DNA of 64,000 nt from Linum tenue (GCA_946122785.1 CAMGYJ010000003.1:28909811-28973810), one strand, 5' to 3'; shown: positions 45,281-56,861, counted from the first letter of the stretch. Program-made: numbers and translations. Notes: generated by a model not told the origin, from the sequence alone.

Positions 45281-45600
45281 AATGCAGAGCTTAGCTTGAT
45301 TTCTCTGCGTCTTGGAATGTTGCAAGGGTACCAAACCATTTTGAGTCTGTTCACTATGGGAACTAATGTTACCATGCCAAACAATTCTGTGCTAATTTCT
45401 GCTTATAGTAGATAATATCCATTTTTCGTGTTACCGGCATGGTGCGGGTTGTTGTTATCACTTATCAGATAATCTCTGCTCAGGGGAATTGTCAATAAGG
45501 TTCAGATATAGTTTATAAAGGATACTCAAATCTTATTTTTCCAAATTATCTTTCATTTTCCTGAAAATTATTTTCAACAATTTATTGTTTGACTGTAGCA

Positions 45601-46251
45601 TATTTTGGCCCGAACTATGATCATATAATCAATTTTGGCTCGTGGTTTCAAAAATTAACATTCTGACATCAACTATGTGGCATTTAGACTCAATTGGCCA
45701 AACACATGGTTTGACCGTTAATTTGGACAGTCAACATCGTTGATCGTTAGTCAACATGCCATAGCGTTAATTTGGACAGTCAACATCGTTGATCGTTAGT
45801 CAACATGCCATATCATTGTCTCGTTACCTTAAAAATCATTAAAAAAATTCAAATTCAAATTATTTTCTAATTTCGATTATTTTCATTTTCAAATTAACAA
45901 AAAAATAAACTTTAAAATAATTTGATAATTTGTGGTTAATTTATAAAATTTATCATTTTCAAAAAAATAAAATATTTTTGTGTTTTTATAATTTTATTTT
46001 TTATTTAATTTGATAATGGTAAATAATAGAAATTAGGAAAATAATTTGAATTTAATTTTTTTAATGATTTTTAGGCTGACGAGGCAATGATATAGCGTGT
46101 TGACTGACAGTCAATGATGTTGACTGTCCAAACTAACGGTCAATCCATGTGTCGGGCCAATTGAGTATATATGTTGTATAGTTGAGGGCAGGATGTTAAT
46201 TTCTGAAATCACGGACCAAAGTTGATTATGATTATAGTTTGGGCCAAAATA
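45601..46251. mobile_element. Foldback MITE, about 650 bp, with an internal 49-bp duplication
   Basis: The first ~280 bp return in inverted, diverged form at the other end (TATTTTGGCCCGAACTATGA against the complement of ATTATAGTTTGGGCCAAAATA-type sequence). The left arm holds a direct duplication with 49-bp period at 45716-45812 ('cgttaatttggacagtcaac' start), present once in the right arm. Non-coding. It lies about 320 bp downstream of TIM10. Confidence 0.8.
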
Positions 46252-46259
46252 ATGTATTA

Positions 46260-46790
46260 ACCCCATATTTTTTTTATGAATATTTGGGCTATATACTTCA
46301 AGTGGATTCATGATGACGATGCAACCCAACTCAAATTTTATCACCATTGATTAGTGTTCGTATAATGTGTTTAACTTCATGGTGTAAACCAAACCTTAAG
46401 ATGAAAAATTCACATGCCACCATCTAATTAGCCTGTGATTTACACTACTAATCTAGCTCACAAGTCACAAGTTATATATATTTGTTGGATTTGAACCCTC
46501 ATTGTTGAAGAAGCATGAAGTTGACGGAGTTGGTGGCAAGAAGCAACGTTTAAATTAAGTTCGTCAAAACTAGGTCATTTTTTTGTTTATTTCAGTTTGG
46601 TCCCTAAAGGGGTTGTTCATGTTAGTTGAGTATGTTTGAAAGCTGTTCATAGTGTTGCGGATTTGGGGCATAGTGTTGCGGATTTGGGGAGAAGTTAGGG
46701 GGCTAACTTCACCATACTAACAACTATAATCACCATTCATTTTTTAAGTTACATCTAACAGTGATTGATAATGAAGGACTTATTTGGTAT
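46260..46790. other. Intergenic, no gene
   Basis: AT-rich. A 'catagtgttgcggatttggg' phrase is duplicated around 46646-46688. No frame supported. Confidence 0.4.
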
Positions 46791-47222
46791 TGGCTTAATA
46801 CACCTGCATAGTCATAACTTTCGCGATTTTGACAATAATAGTAATTTTTTGAAAAATACACTAAAATAGTCTTTTCCATCTAATAATTTAACGGAAAAGT
46901 CACAAATGCTGAGTAGACAAACGTTTGTTGCTGATGTGGCAGTATTATCCACAAACTTGCATATCTTGATTTTTAAATTATGTTTTTATTAAGTTAAATA
47001 AAAATTAAAAAAAGGAAAAATCATTTCCCCATCGGCCCACCCCACCCTTTCATCTTCCTCAAACTCCCCACAAAACCTTCCGTCGTCGAAACACATACTA
47101 CACTGCAGTGCCACTACCGGTCACCTCGTGGACCTTGAACAACATCGATGTTGTCTGCACCTCCAACAGTTACCCTTGCCATTGCGTCCCGAGCTGCTGC
47201 ACGAAAATCGATATATACTGAC

Positions 47223-47759
47223 TGTTTGAGTCTAGAATGTTCTAGGCGGTCTTGTGAAGAACGAGTGATGCGTCTGTTCCAGATGGTGGGGGACTCCAAG
47301 CTCCTGTAAAACAAGGGTCCGTGGGCGGTCGCCCGGGACACCCTCCGATGCTTAAGTTAGAGATAGAATAAGAGTTTTTAGTTTATGTTTAGAGAGAGAG
47401 AGAGAGTAGTTGGGTTGCTGGCCCATCATGCAGATATGAATGTATTTATAGTGGGTTGGCCTGGCCTCGGGCATTAAATACCCTTGTCAGGCGCCCTAGA
47501 TCAGTCATACTTTATCTAGACCGCCTACGGCGGACAATTAATGCTCAGTCCTGCTGTGTTCGAGGAGTATCTTAGGAAGATCTCGGCCTCTGCCAAGCAA
47601 CGACTCCTTGTGTCAGGCGGCCTACCGTCTGTCCCATCCTAGGGCGGCCGCCCTCCTTTCTCCGTTCCCCATGCCTGCTTCCTGGTCCCCCCGACGGGCC
47701 TTCCTCCTTGGGCTTCTTGTGGGCCTCCAAGCCCAATACCGCTCAGCTATGGCCCAACA
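47223..47759 (-). repeat. 3' LTR of the Tat element (537 bp)
   Basis: Same length as the 5' LTR with seven differences noticed (for example T/C in the eighth to tenth base region and A/G near 47482). Short frames inside it (47114-47341, 47608-47817) are LTR sequence, not genes. Confidence 0.92.
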
Positions 47760-48011
47760 ATTGCCCCTTAGTCGTGAAAAGCTGCGGATTTTGGCGGCTA
47801 CTGATTTTGCTTTTTGACAGCTGAGCGGTCCCTGTACCAACCGCTGTCTACCCTTTTGCCCCTGGCCGCCATAGAGAGGTGGTTTTTCTAGCCACCCTGG
47901 GTAGTCCATCTCCGCTGTTACCGGAACGTTCCTTCTGCGGCTACGCTGTCCACCTCACTTGATCTCCGTGCTCCTTTACTACGACTGCGACGATTTACTC
48001 TTTTGAAGTTT

Positions 48012-48390
48012 GAGCGACTCTGCTGTCCACCTTTTTTTGTGAGATTCAGAAGTTGAGCGATTCCGCTGTCCACCGCTTTTTGTGACGCTTTTTCGAAAAG
48101 CGAGTCCTTACATTGTTCACTCCCTTGATGCTTTATGAAATCTGAGCGATTCCGCTGTCCACCCCTTTTTGTGACGCTTATGAAATTCGAGCGATTCCGC
48201 TGTCCACCCCCTTTTTGTAAGATTCAGAAGTTGAGCGATTCCGGTGTCCACCCCTTTTTGTGAGATTCAGAAGTTGAGCGATTCCGCTGTCCACCCCTTT
48301 TTATGACGCCTTCCTGAAAATCGAGCGATTGTAGTGTTCACCCCTTTTTGATGCTTTTATGTTGAGCGATTCCGCTGTCCACCCCTTTTT
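48012..48390. repeat. Tandem repeat of about 44 bp, eight motif copies, in the Tat 3' non-coding region
   Basis: 'gagcgattccgctgtccacc' or close variants start at 48012, 48055, 48144, 48189, 48233, 48276, 48323 and 48364, with 'ctttttgtga' after most. Spacing is mostly 41-47 bp, with one gap of 89. Confidence 0.85.
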
Positions 48391-48639
48391 TGCTGGTAGT
48401 CGACTGCCCTATCTGCCTTGTTGCCCCTGTTACTATATGCGCTTCGTTGAACCGCTTCTAGCGATTCACCTTCCACGCTCCCTAGCGCCGCGCATACGCC
48501 TTGCCACGTGTCTGATCTCGGTCTTCGTGCCCTGACGCCGGGCAGCCTCACGTCCAATCAGCTGCCCAACTTTTGAATTTCCTAGGGTAGGGTTTACCTA
48601 GGTCACTCAACCGTCGCCTGTCTACCCTCCCCTTTCGCC

Positions 48640-48650
48640 TATTTATACTC
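48640..48650 (+). promoter_or_regulatory. Possible TATA box for the antisense gene
   Basis: 'ctatttatac' about 210 bp before the ATG, followed by a strongly pyrimidine-rich leader, the layout of a plant core promoter. Confidence 0.45.
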
Positions 48651-48857
48651 GACTCCTCCTCTTTCTACCATTCTTCCACTCTCTTCTAGCATTTTGCCTT
48701 GTTTTTCTCTGATTCCTCCGCCACAATTGCTCGGTGCTCTCGTTTTTCCCTCTCTTCTTATCTGCGAGATAACGTCTCTCTGTCTTCGACAAGAGAGAAT
48801 TTTCTTACTAAGCTTCGACGACGCCAGAAACGAGCGAAAAGGAAGCTCCGACGACAA

Positions 48858-51517
48858 ATGGCGACTGGATCCCAGAGCACTGCCCCCTCCGATAGCCAAA
48901 ACCGAAATCTCTTCGAAGACGTCGCCGCCGTCACGACCTCGAGCGATGTGGCCTTTACAGCTTCTGGCGACGCTCGGACTTCCAGTGCCGGCGTTAGCAT
49001 ACCCCGGTCTTCTGCAAAGTCCGGCGGTAACTCCGGCGGAGCGCCATCTGGGAACCGCCAAGCAATTCCAGGTACACACTTATTCTTGTCTTTTGTGCGG
49101 TTGTGTAGTATTAGGGTTTAGAATTGAGTGCAACACGCGCGATATCTTTGCCACGGTTCATTTAGTGATACTTAGACGGTCTTCGTTATGACCTTTTAGG
49201 GGTAGAACCGGATCCGGCTTTTGACGTGGGCACGCCCGGCGGGCGGCGTGGGGCGTCCTCCTGGGTTGGAGATAACCTCGGGGATTTTAATTATTCGGAA
49301 GCCGAGAGTGAACCGCCCCAGAGTGCCCGTTTAGTTGCCCTATCCTCTGATAGCGGCTCCGAGGGCCGCCCGGTGGATGAGGAGAGGGAGTTGCAACTGT
49401 CCCCATCTTTGACGGTATCTGATGCTCTGCCCGTGGGGGCTTACCAGGCGATTCATGACACCACCTACCGCGTCCGACTGCATGAGGACATGTGGGAAGG
49501 AGAGGCTATCCCTCAGGGCGCATACGAACAGGGACCGCCCAACAAGGCTGCGTATAAGCCTCATCAAGTTCTTAGACAGCTGAAGACGCATAATCTGCCC
49601 GCTGAATGGGACTACGGGGCTCCGTCTTCAATTGGGCGGTTTGGTTCGTGTCCTGATGGCTGGATTCCCATTCACGTGGAGCACCTCCGAATGGGTTTAA
49701 CTTTTCCTATCGACCCCATTCTCACTCGGACGCTCCTCTATCTGAACTGTACGTTAGGGCGACTCTCTCCTTGCATCATCTTCCACTCTGTTGCTTTTAG
49801 AGCCGCTTGCGCGAAAGTAGACGAGACACCCTCTTTTGACTCGTTTTGTCAGTTGTACAAAATAAGAGGTTCTGATAATTGCTGGTCCTGTTATCGTTGA
49901 GAATCGCGGGTTGGCATCGTGAGTGGGGCGCCAAAGTTGGATTCTCCCTGGTTTAACGAATATTTCTTCGCTCGCCCCACTGACATCTGGTATTCTGGGG
50001 AAGTTGAGCCGCCGACCGGTTTCTCTCTCGGCGACAAGAAAGATTGGAACAATAACACTGACGGCCTAGAGGCCTTCAAGCCGTTAGTAAAGCGGCTCAC
50101 AAGCGCTCTCCAAATTTGTCTTCCTCCGAAGGGCGACGATAATGCTCTGGACATTATTCGGCGCTTTCATGGTTAATTATTTTTCCTTTCGTGTTGACCG
50201 CCTTTTCTCATGTACTTTACTTATGCACTTATTCCACAGGTACTCGGCGGTATGCGTCCTCCGCTCGACCACCCAAGCCTGGGAGCTCTGCCCCAGCTTC
50301 ATCTAACCCTGCAGCCGCAGATCGCCCTTCGACGATGACCGCTTTGCCCCATTCGCCCTCTCAAAAGTAACTGGTGGCCAGCCGCTCCGGGGTTCTCAAG
50401 CTGTCGGAGCCTGCTTTAACGAGGAACTCCACCAAGCGGTCGCTGGACATCACCACCTCCAAAGATCTGAGGTTGACCGCTGGGGAGGCTAAGCAGAAGG
50501 GGGTCGCAATCGAGAAGCCGACGACTCCCATTGACTCCTACCTCGCGCCCAAGAAGCAAAAGAGGACGTCTGTTGACACTTCTGTTTCGTTCTCTTCGCA
50601 GGCGTCCCTTTATCCTGTCGCCGCCAAACGTGCAATGCACGTGATTGCTGAAGGTTTAGCGGTCCCCGACGACTTTACTCACGTCGCGGGCACCCCTGTT
50701 CTGTTTTCCGATACTAGGCATCTGGCGGCGGCGACTTCGCGCTTCTTCTTCTCGGTATGCGCCTTTCATTCGACTGGTTATCTTTTGCACTTTACTATAC
50801 TAACTTATCTTGGGACTTGTCACTTTGCAGACCCAATTTGGTTTAAACCAGATGATGTTGCACAACGACCGCCTTCAAAGTGACCTTGACGACGCGCAAA
50901 CCAAGGTCCTCAAGCTGGAGGATCAGATCAAGGGGGGCCGCGAAGAAGTGAAGGTGGAAGTGCGAGGGGAAATCATGAAGGAGCAGGAGAAACTGGTGCA
51001 GGGTAAGGACGCCCAGATTGAAGCGGAAAAGGAGGCAACAAAGAAAGCTTTGGAGGATGCTAAGCGCCTACGGTCCGATCTTAACGACTCTCTGGCCCGG
51101 GAGAGCGCCTTGCAGGCTGAGCTGGCCAAGCTTCGTATTGAGAAATCCGAGCTGCAGGACGCCCGCAAAGCTGACATGCTGCAGGCCGCCCAGGAAGCAA
51201 GAGAGGCGTTCTGGACCTCGGAGGAGTATCAAAAGGCTGATGACAAGAAATACCAGAAGTTGCTCCGCGACACCGTGGCCGCCATTCGCCATTGGTTCCG
51301 CCGTGAATATCCCGAGGTAATGTGGGATACCAATGGGATATGGGACGCGGTCGAGTTCTGGAATGATGATGACATCAACTCAGAATATGTGCCGTCCCCA
51401 GAGGCGCCTACCAACCATGATGCCAGTGCTGTCGTCGAGCCTATGGAGACCTCGGAGAATGTGGATATTGCCGAGAACGTCACAACTCAGGATGGCGGCC
51501 CGGATACTCAGTCTTAA
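48858..51517 (+). pseudogene. Antisense spliced gene (aORF) of the Tat element: 'putative gypsy-type transposon' protein
   Basis: Four exons on the strand opposite gag-pol: 48858-49071, 49200-50171, 50240-50754 and 50831-51517. All three introns are GT-AG and every junction keeps frame. Exon 2 carries a domain resembling Pfam 'putative gypsy type transposon' (PF04195): DGWIPIHVEHLRMGLTFPI, then RLSPCIIFHSVAFR. Exon 4 starts with a long coiled coil (DLDDAQTKVLKLEDQIKG onward, about 110 residues) and ends acidic. The spliced frame is about 795 codons, broken by TGA at 49898-49900 and TAA at 50368-50370. A CT-rich leader and AT-rich TATTTATA near 48640 suggest its own promoter. Its function in the element is unknown. 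Confidence 0.8.
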
Positions 51518-51529
51518 GAGGAATCGCTC

Positions 51530-52065
51530 ATTTTACCTTGTTCTTTTAATTTGCAAACTGAATCTGCTTCGAGTAGTGGATATTTTTGGCGTCTCTTCAA
51601 GATGCTTTATTTGGATATTTTCCTGTTTCCTACTATGCTGTCATTTTGATCTATCGTTCCTGCTGTTGTGGTAACTTTACTTCGATTGTTATGTTTTTGA
51701 CATCCTGCCTGTGACGGCGGTTATGCATGCTTAGGCTATGGAGCGGTTATGCTTTGGAGCGGTTATGCATGCTTAGGCTATGTGTGCCTGTGAGCGGTTG
51801 CATACTGGTCTGCTAGCGCTGAGTAGCGGTTTTAGTAGTTTTATGCCTTAGGAGAGCTTATATTTCAATTCATTACGACGCTCGGAGGCGGTTGTTAGGG
51901 ATTGGGTTGGATCTTCGTATAGATTGAGAAAATGGGCGCTCGGCGACGCTTTTAATTTAGAATTCCGAACCACCCGACTATGATAGTGGCGGCCTTACAG
52001 GGTTTCCCCCAAAAATAGACGCTTGTTTCGAAGCACGTCTAATCACAAAAGACTCGGCGGTCAAC
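51530..52065. other. Tat element spacer between integrase and antisense gene
   Basis: 3' ends of the two convergent genes face each other here. 'gagcggttatgc' and 'tatgcatgcttaggctatg' phrases repeat around 51720-51790. No ORF. Confidence 0.5.
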
Positions 52066-52069
52066 ATCC

Positions 52070-53185
52070 TTACTCAAAGTACTTTTTCAGGTGGATGGCG
52101 TTCCACGTCTTCGATATTGGTTTCCCCTCCATTGTAGCCAGTATGTAAGTTGCTGCGCCTAGCTTTTCTCCTACAAGGTAGGGACCTTCCCATGCGGCTG
52201 CCAACTTTCCGTGCCCTTCTTTCTGCTCGAAGTTCCTCTTTAGCACCATGTCACCCTCTTCCAGCGGTCTTGGCTTTACCTTGGCGTTGTATGCCTTTGC
52301 CACCTTCAGCTTCTCCTCTAGAGTCCTGACCAAAGCCGCATCCCTTCTTATTTCAATCATATCCAACTGGTGTAGCAGCTTCCTGTGGTTGTCCTCCGAG
52401 TCATATGTCTGAACACGGAGTGACGGCAACACTAGCTCTGTTGGCGCGACCGCTTCCGAACCATAAGTCAGGGCAAATGGCGTTTCCCCGGTAGCCCTCT
52501 TGTAGTTCGTTCGGTGCGCCCACAAGACGTGCGGAAGTTCTGCTGTCCACCCTCCTTTTGCCTCCTTCAGCCTCCTTTTCAGCCCTCGCAAGATTAGCTT
52601 GTTTGATGACTCCACTTGCCCATTCGCTTGGGGGAACGCCACGGATGCCATCTTGCAAACAATGCAGTTCTTTGCACAGGAGTTTTCGAATGGTCTGCAG
52701 TCAAACTGTGTGCCATGATCAGTTATAATGGTGTGAGGAGTGCCGAACCTGATCATTATATTGTTAAACAGGAACTTCTGGATCTTGGCGCTAGTGATCG
52801 TATCAAGTGGTTCCGCCTCAATCCACTTCGTAAAGTAGTCGACCGCCACGACCAGATACTTCTTACCCAATGGGGCGGTAGGGAACGGTCCGAGGAGATC
52901 TAGGCCCCATTGTGCGAATGGCCATGGCCCCGTGATACTCTTCAGCTGTTCGCTTGGCAAGTGTTGCTTGCTCGCGTGAATTTGGCATTCATGGCACTTT
53001 TGAACCGCTTCCATCGCATCCTTCTTCACTGTTGGTCAATAGTACTCTTGCAACAAGACCGTCCGCTCCAGACTCCGCGGCCCAGAGTGTGTCGCATATG
53101 TTCCTTGGTGGATTTCCTTGACTACCCACTTTGCCTCTTCTGGACCAAGGCACTTCAAATATGCACCTGAGAAAGACCTCCTACA
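52070..53185 (-). pseudogene. Integrase of the Tat element
   Basis: Resumes in the pol frame. A TGA at 53030-53032 replaces the usual Trp (QEYY-stop-PTVKKDA); after it 319 codons are open. The zinc-binding H/C motif ends in CHECQIH. The catalytic triad is present: first Asp in DLLGPF/DYFTKWIEA, second in ITDHGTQF, Glu in ANGQVESSNK. The C-terminal GEKLGAATYIL block is present and the frame ends at 52070. Apart from the nonsense codon the integrase looks intact. Confidence 0.9.
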
Positions 53186-53189
53186 CAGC

Positions 53190-53754
53190 TGTACCGAATT
53201 TACCGGTTTCGGTATACCGAAGTTGGTCAAATTGGTTACCGATTACCGATACCGCTTTGTAACCGGTTTACCGATTACCAAATTACCAGTAAACGGTTAC
53301 AAACCGGTATTACCGAAATAACGTGAGAATCGATTACGGGCGGTTTTTCGGTCGGTTTACCGAATATTTACCGAACTGAATTTCTGGAAGTGGGGTGATG
53401 TTGTAATATTTTGATTTTTTTGAGTTTTTTTCATCATTTTTGTAATTAATAACTTATTATTAACTCTTACTTACAATATTTTTGATGCCTATACTTACTT
53501 ACATCCATATATGTAATATTTTATATTTGTGAATAATGATGTATATGTTATATGTTAGTGGAGTAGGGAGGGGGAATTTCGGTATCGGTATTACCGATTT
53601 ACCGTCGGTATTTACCGATACCGTGTCAGGTAAAACGACTTCCCCAACTTCCCGCTCGCTGCCGATACCGCCGGTAAACGGTTTACCGTTTACCGCCGGT
53701 TACCGGTTCGGTAAAACGGTAAACCGTTTACCGAATTACCGTTTACCACCCCTA
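53190..53754. mobile_element. hAT-like MITE rich in 'ttaccg' at the RT deletion site
   Basis: The right end reads back as TAGGGGTGGTAAACGG, a hAT-type terminus. The left end near 53190 is poorly matched and no 8-bp duplication is visible. The interior repeats 'ttaccga/ccggtttacc' in both orientations. About 2 kb of expected RT-RNase H sequence is missing where it sits. Confidence 0.6.
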
Positions 53755-54352
53755 GCAAAGGGTACGCGTCCTTGGGGCAGGCTGCGTTTAAGCTTGTGAA
53801 GTCTATGCACATTCGCCAAAGTCGTGAGGCCTTCCGGAGGAAGACTGGATTTGAGAGCCACGTTGGATACCTGACCTCCCTTATGAAACCGGCCTTGAGC
53901 AACCGCCTTACTTCCTCCTCCAGCGCCATTTGCTTTTCAAGGGAAGCGTTTCTCCTCCGCTGCTGAACGGGCTTCGCCTTGCTTTTCACCGCCAAATGAT
54001 GCTCAGCGAGTTCCCTTGAGACGCCCGGCATGTCCTCATAGGTCCATGCGAACAGGTCTTTGTACTCTTTGAGGAGCGCCAGGAGTTCTCTTGCCTTCTC
54101 CTCTGTGAGATGAGAGGAGATTCTCACCTTTTTCTCTGGCTCTTCACTGTCAAGGACAACCTCCGCGTCTCCCTCTACTGCTTCCGGGCGGGGATGCCCC
54201 CCTCGAGTGTCCACCAAGTCCACTTCCAAGCTTTCTATTGTCGCCTGGTAGCATTCCTTGGCTTGTTCAGTATTTCCCTTAACTTTCCCCACTCTTCCGC
54301 CCACAGGGAATTTAAGCATCTGGTGACAGGTGGAGGGAACCGCAGAAAATAA
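53755..54352 (-). pseudogene. N-terminal part of reverse transcriptase, Tat element (truncated)
   Basis: Same frame as protease. It includes the linker before RT (FAWTYEDMPGVSRELAEHHL) and the first RT motifs (EEVRRLLKAGFIREVRYPTW, then CIDFTSLNAACPKDAYPL). It breaks at 53755, where a hAT-like insertion begins. The catalytic YxDD block, the connection and RNase H are absent from the window. Confidence 0.85.
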
Positions 54353-55117
54353 TTAGAGGAAACCGCGTCCTAGGATCGCATTATACGCTGATGGACAATC
54401 TGCTACATGAAAGTCCATTGAGCGCGTCTTTGTTATATCTGCTTCTCCGATTGTCACCTGTAGTGTGACCAAACCCAGCACTCTGATTTTTGAACCCGAG
54501 AACCCTACTAAGCTTGTAGCAGAGGGCTTGAGATCTTGGACACTCATCTTCATGCTCTTGAGGGTAGAGTAGAACAGTATGTCTGCTGAACTGCCATTGT
54601 CGACCAATGCCCTGGTGACTTTAAACTTCCTTGTTCTCAAAGAGATTACCAGTGGATCTTCGGCGCTCTCACCAGGAACCAGCTCAGAGGGTGAAAAGCT
54701 GATATCCACTTGCTCGCTTTTGTTCACACTTAAGCATTGAACTAGGCGCTCCCCCTCACTTCGGGGTCTTTTGCGCCCGCCCGCAATAGTTATGACCTCA
54801 AAGTCGTCTTCGTTCGCGCGCGGTTGTCGATGGGGAGGTGACCTCCTAGGTGGCGGCGGGAGGCGGTCACATCTTGGGGACCGTTCCCTCCTTGGGGACC
54901 GTTCCCTCCTTTGCGACCTCGATCTCCCACGCTTGGGCGTGCGTGATCTCTTTCTTGGGCTCGGCGACCTTTCTTTGCGGTGTCTTTGTTCCTGACGATG
55001 CGGTCTCGTATCTAAGCGGTTCTTGAGGTCCCTTGGCGCCAAGTACTTCAAGCTTGCTTTGAATTCTCGACACTCCGTGGTGTCATGGGTGGGCATCTGG
55101 TGCCAGTCGCACCACTT
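54353..55117 (-). pseudogene. Gag C-terminus and aspartic protease of the Tat element
   Basis: Continues the gag frame. A knuckle-like C/H motif at the start is followed by an Arg/Ser-rich basic stretch (residues about 30-110) and the retropepsin domain with active-site VDNGSSADIL and the later YNAILGRGFL. An in-frame TAA at 54353-54355 follows; the same frame then resumes with the usual post-protease sequence (FSAV, then KFPV). Confidence 0.88.
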
Positions 55118-56281
55118 TCAGTCTTCCTCCCTCCTATGCGTCTGGTGCGCATTGCCTTCGCTTCTATGGTCCCTGCTTTCTTCCTGGCTGGTGGTGAAAA
55201 CCTCCCTCCTGTTGTCTCGGTGTATGTACCGTGGCTTGTAGCTTCTTTTTTCAGGAGACCGCCCCCTTCTTTTAGGCGATCCTCCCTTCCTTTTCTCCTT
55301 TTCCCTTAGACTGGTGTGCTTGGTAACGTCTTCCACTATCATAGCTTCCTCCAGCAGGATTGCTTTTCTCACCAAACGGTCCAGGTCGGGCCATTCCTTC
55401 AGTGTGTGCTCCTTCTTGATAAGCGTTCTTCGCAGCTCACAACTATGCGTGGACATACGTAGGTTTCCTGCCGCCACACTTGGCAAGATTCCCTGCACTT
55501 CGCAGGCTATAGCGTTCCACCTATCATAGAAATTTGTCAGCGATTCTTCTCCCCCTTGCTTGCAGTTGATCAGCGATGATACCGTCAACTTTCTTCTCCG
55601 CTGGGATGCAAACTTCGAGGAAAAGAGGGTTGCGAACTGCTCAAAGTCTTCAATTATTCCCTCTGGCAAGGAGGTGTACCAAACTCTACACTGACCGCCA
55701 AATGTGACTGGGAACGCCTTACACAGATCTGCGTCTGTGGCGTTGATGAGCTGCATTTTCAACATAAAAGCGCTCAAATGGTCGGCAGGGTCCGAGCTTC
55801 CATCATACGCGGGCAGCCCGAGTGATGAGAAGTTTGGGGGAACTTGGGTTTTGAATAAGCTCTTAGCTAGTGGGTTTTGGAGGATGGCGGGACCCTTTGT
55901 CTTGCCATACGTGGGTCTGAGGTGTTCTTCCGAAAATCCCAAGCTAAGGTCCTCTGCACTTTCTTCTTTATCGGACTCCCCGCCTTCTGTCCGAGCAGGG
56001 CTGTCGGGACCGCTTTCTTTTTTTTCCCCTTTGTTTGGTCGCTTTCCTGAGCTTCCTGGCGTCTCGCTTTCTTTCTCCTTGAGCATGGCTAATATTTGCC
56101 CCAAGCTTTCTTGCATTCTCGATATTTGCTGCCCTTGACTTTTTCTGCGGTCCTCCATCTCCATTTCCTCCTCCACAGTGGGCATTTCCAATCCTCGGAT
56201 GCCGCTTATCTGCGCGTCTGGTGCGCGGGGGTTGCTTCTTCCTACCACGTCCTTGACAGGGGTGTTGGAGCTCCCATCCAT
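55118..56281 (-). pseudogene. Gag of the Tat element
   Basis: The open frame reaches back into the LTR (56443), but the likely start is Met at 56281, just after the primer site. An acidic coiled-coil-like region precedes the retrotransposon Gag capsid domain (FSSLGLPAYDGSSDPADHL, CRVWYTSLPEG, FASQRR, ESLTNFYDRWN). A basic tail follows. An in-frame TGA at 55118-55120 lies directly before a zinc-knuckle-like KWCDWHQMPTHDTTEC, so gag and protease were one frame and the stop is a mutation unless read through. Confidence 0.88.
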
Positions 56282-56303
56282 CCTTTCTTCAGTGCTATCT
56301 CTC

Positions 56304-56323
56304 GCCCCACGGTGGGCGCCAAA
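56304..56323 (-). other. Primer binding site of the Tat element
   Basis: The minus strand reads TTTGGCGCCCACCGTGGGGC one base after the 5' LTR, a start common to many plant Tat/Athila-group elements. Confidence 0.7.
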
Positions 56324-56324
56324 T

Positions 56325-56861
56325 TGTTTGAGCCTAGAATGTTCTAGGCGGTCTTGTGAAGAACGAGTGATGCGTCTGTTCCAGATGGTGGGGGACTCCA
56401 AGCTCCTGTAAAACAAGGGTCCGTGGGCGGTCGCCCGGGACACCCTCCGATGCTTAAGTTAGAGATAGAATAAGAGTTTTTAGTTTATGTTTAGAGAGAG
56501 AGAGAGAGTAGTTGGGTTGCTGGCCCATCATGCAGATATGAATGTATTTATAGTGGGTTGGCCTGGCCTCGGGCATTAAATGCCCTTGTCAGGCGCCCTA
56601 GATCAGTCATACTTTATCTAGACCGCCTACGGCGGACAATTAATGCTCAGTCCTGCTGTGTTCGAGGAGTATCTTAGGAAGATCTCGGCCTCTACCAAGC
56701 AACGGCTCCTTGTGTCAGGCGGCCTACCGTCTGTCCCATCCTAGGGCGGCCGCCCTCCTTTCTCCGTTCCCCATGCCTGCTTCGTGGGCCCCCCGACGGG
56801 CCTTCCTCCTTGGGCTTCTTGTGGGCCTCCGAGCCCAATACCGCTCAGCTATGGCCCAACA
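56325..56861 (-). repeat. 5' LTR of the Tat element (537 bp)
   Basis: Upstream LTR in the minus orientation. It has a minus-strand TATAAATA at 56545-56552, a (GA)n run near 56493 and terminal TG...CA. Confidence 0.92.

Larger units (their letters stand above)
47223..56861 (-). mobile_element. Ty3/gypsy Tat-lineage retrotransposon, full length but defective, 9639 bp
   Basis: Two 537-bp LTRs (TG...CA), flanks 'ctgac' and 'cttac' (5-bp duplication, one mismatch), a primer site and the order gag, protease, RT, integrase on the minus strand. A separate spliced gene runs antisense between pol and the 3' LTR, as described for part of the Tat lineage, and a tandem-repeat-bearing 3' non-coding region follows. 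Between the LTRs I noticed seven differences, so the insertion is older than the one at 7563-11457. The main frame has three in-frame stops and has lost the catalytic RT and RNase H, so it is not autonomous. Confidence 0.92.

Noticed and set aside
48639..49079. 146-codon minus ORF opposite the first exon of the antisense gene
   Set aside because: The plus-strand exon has a conserved spliced frame; the minus frame is a shadow in GC-rich sequence.
55118..56443. Gag start at 56443 inside the LTR
   Set aside because: The first ~54 codons are LTR sequence repeated in the other LTR; Met at 56281 after the primer site is more plausible.
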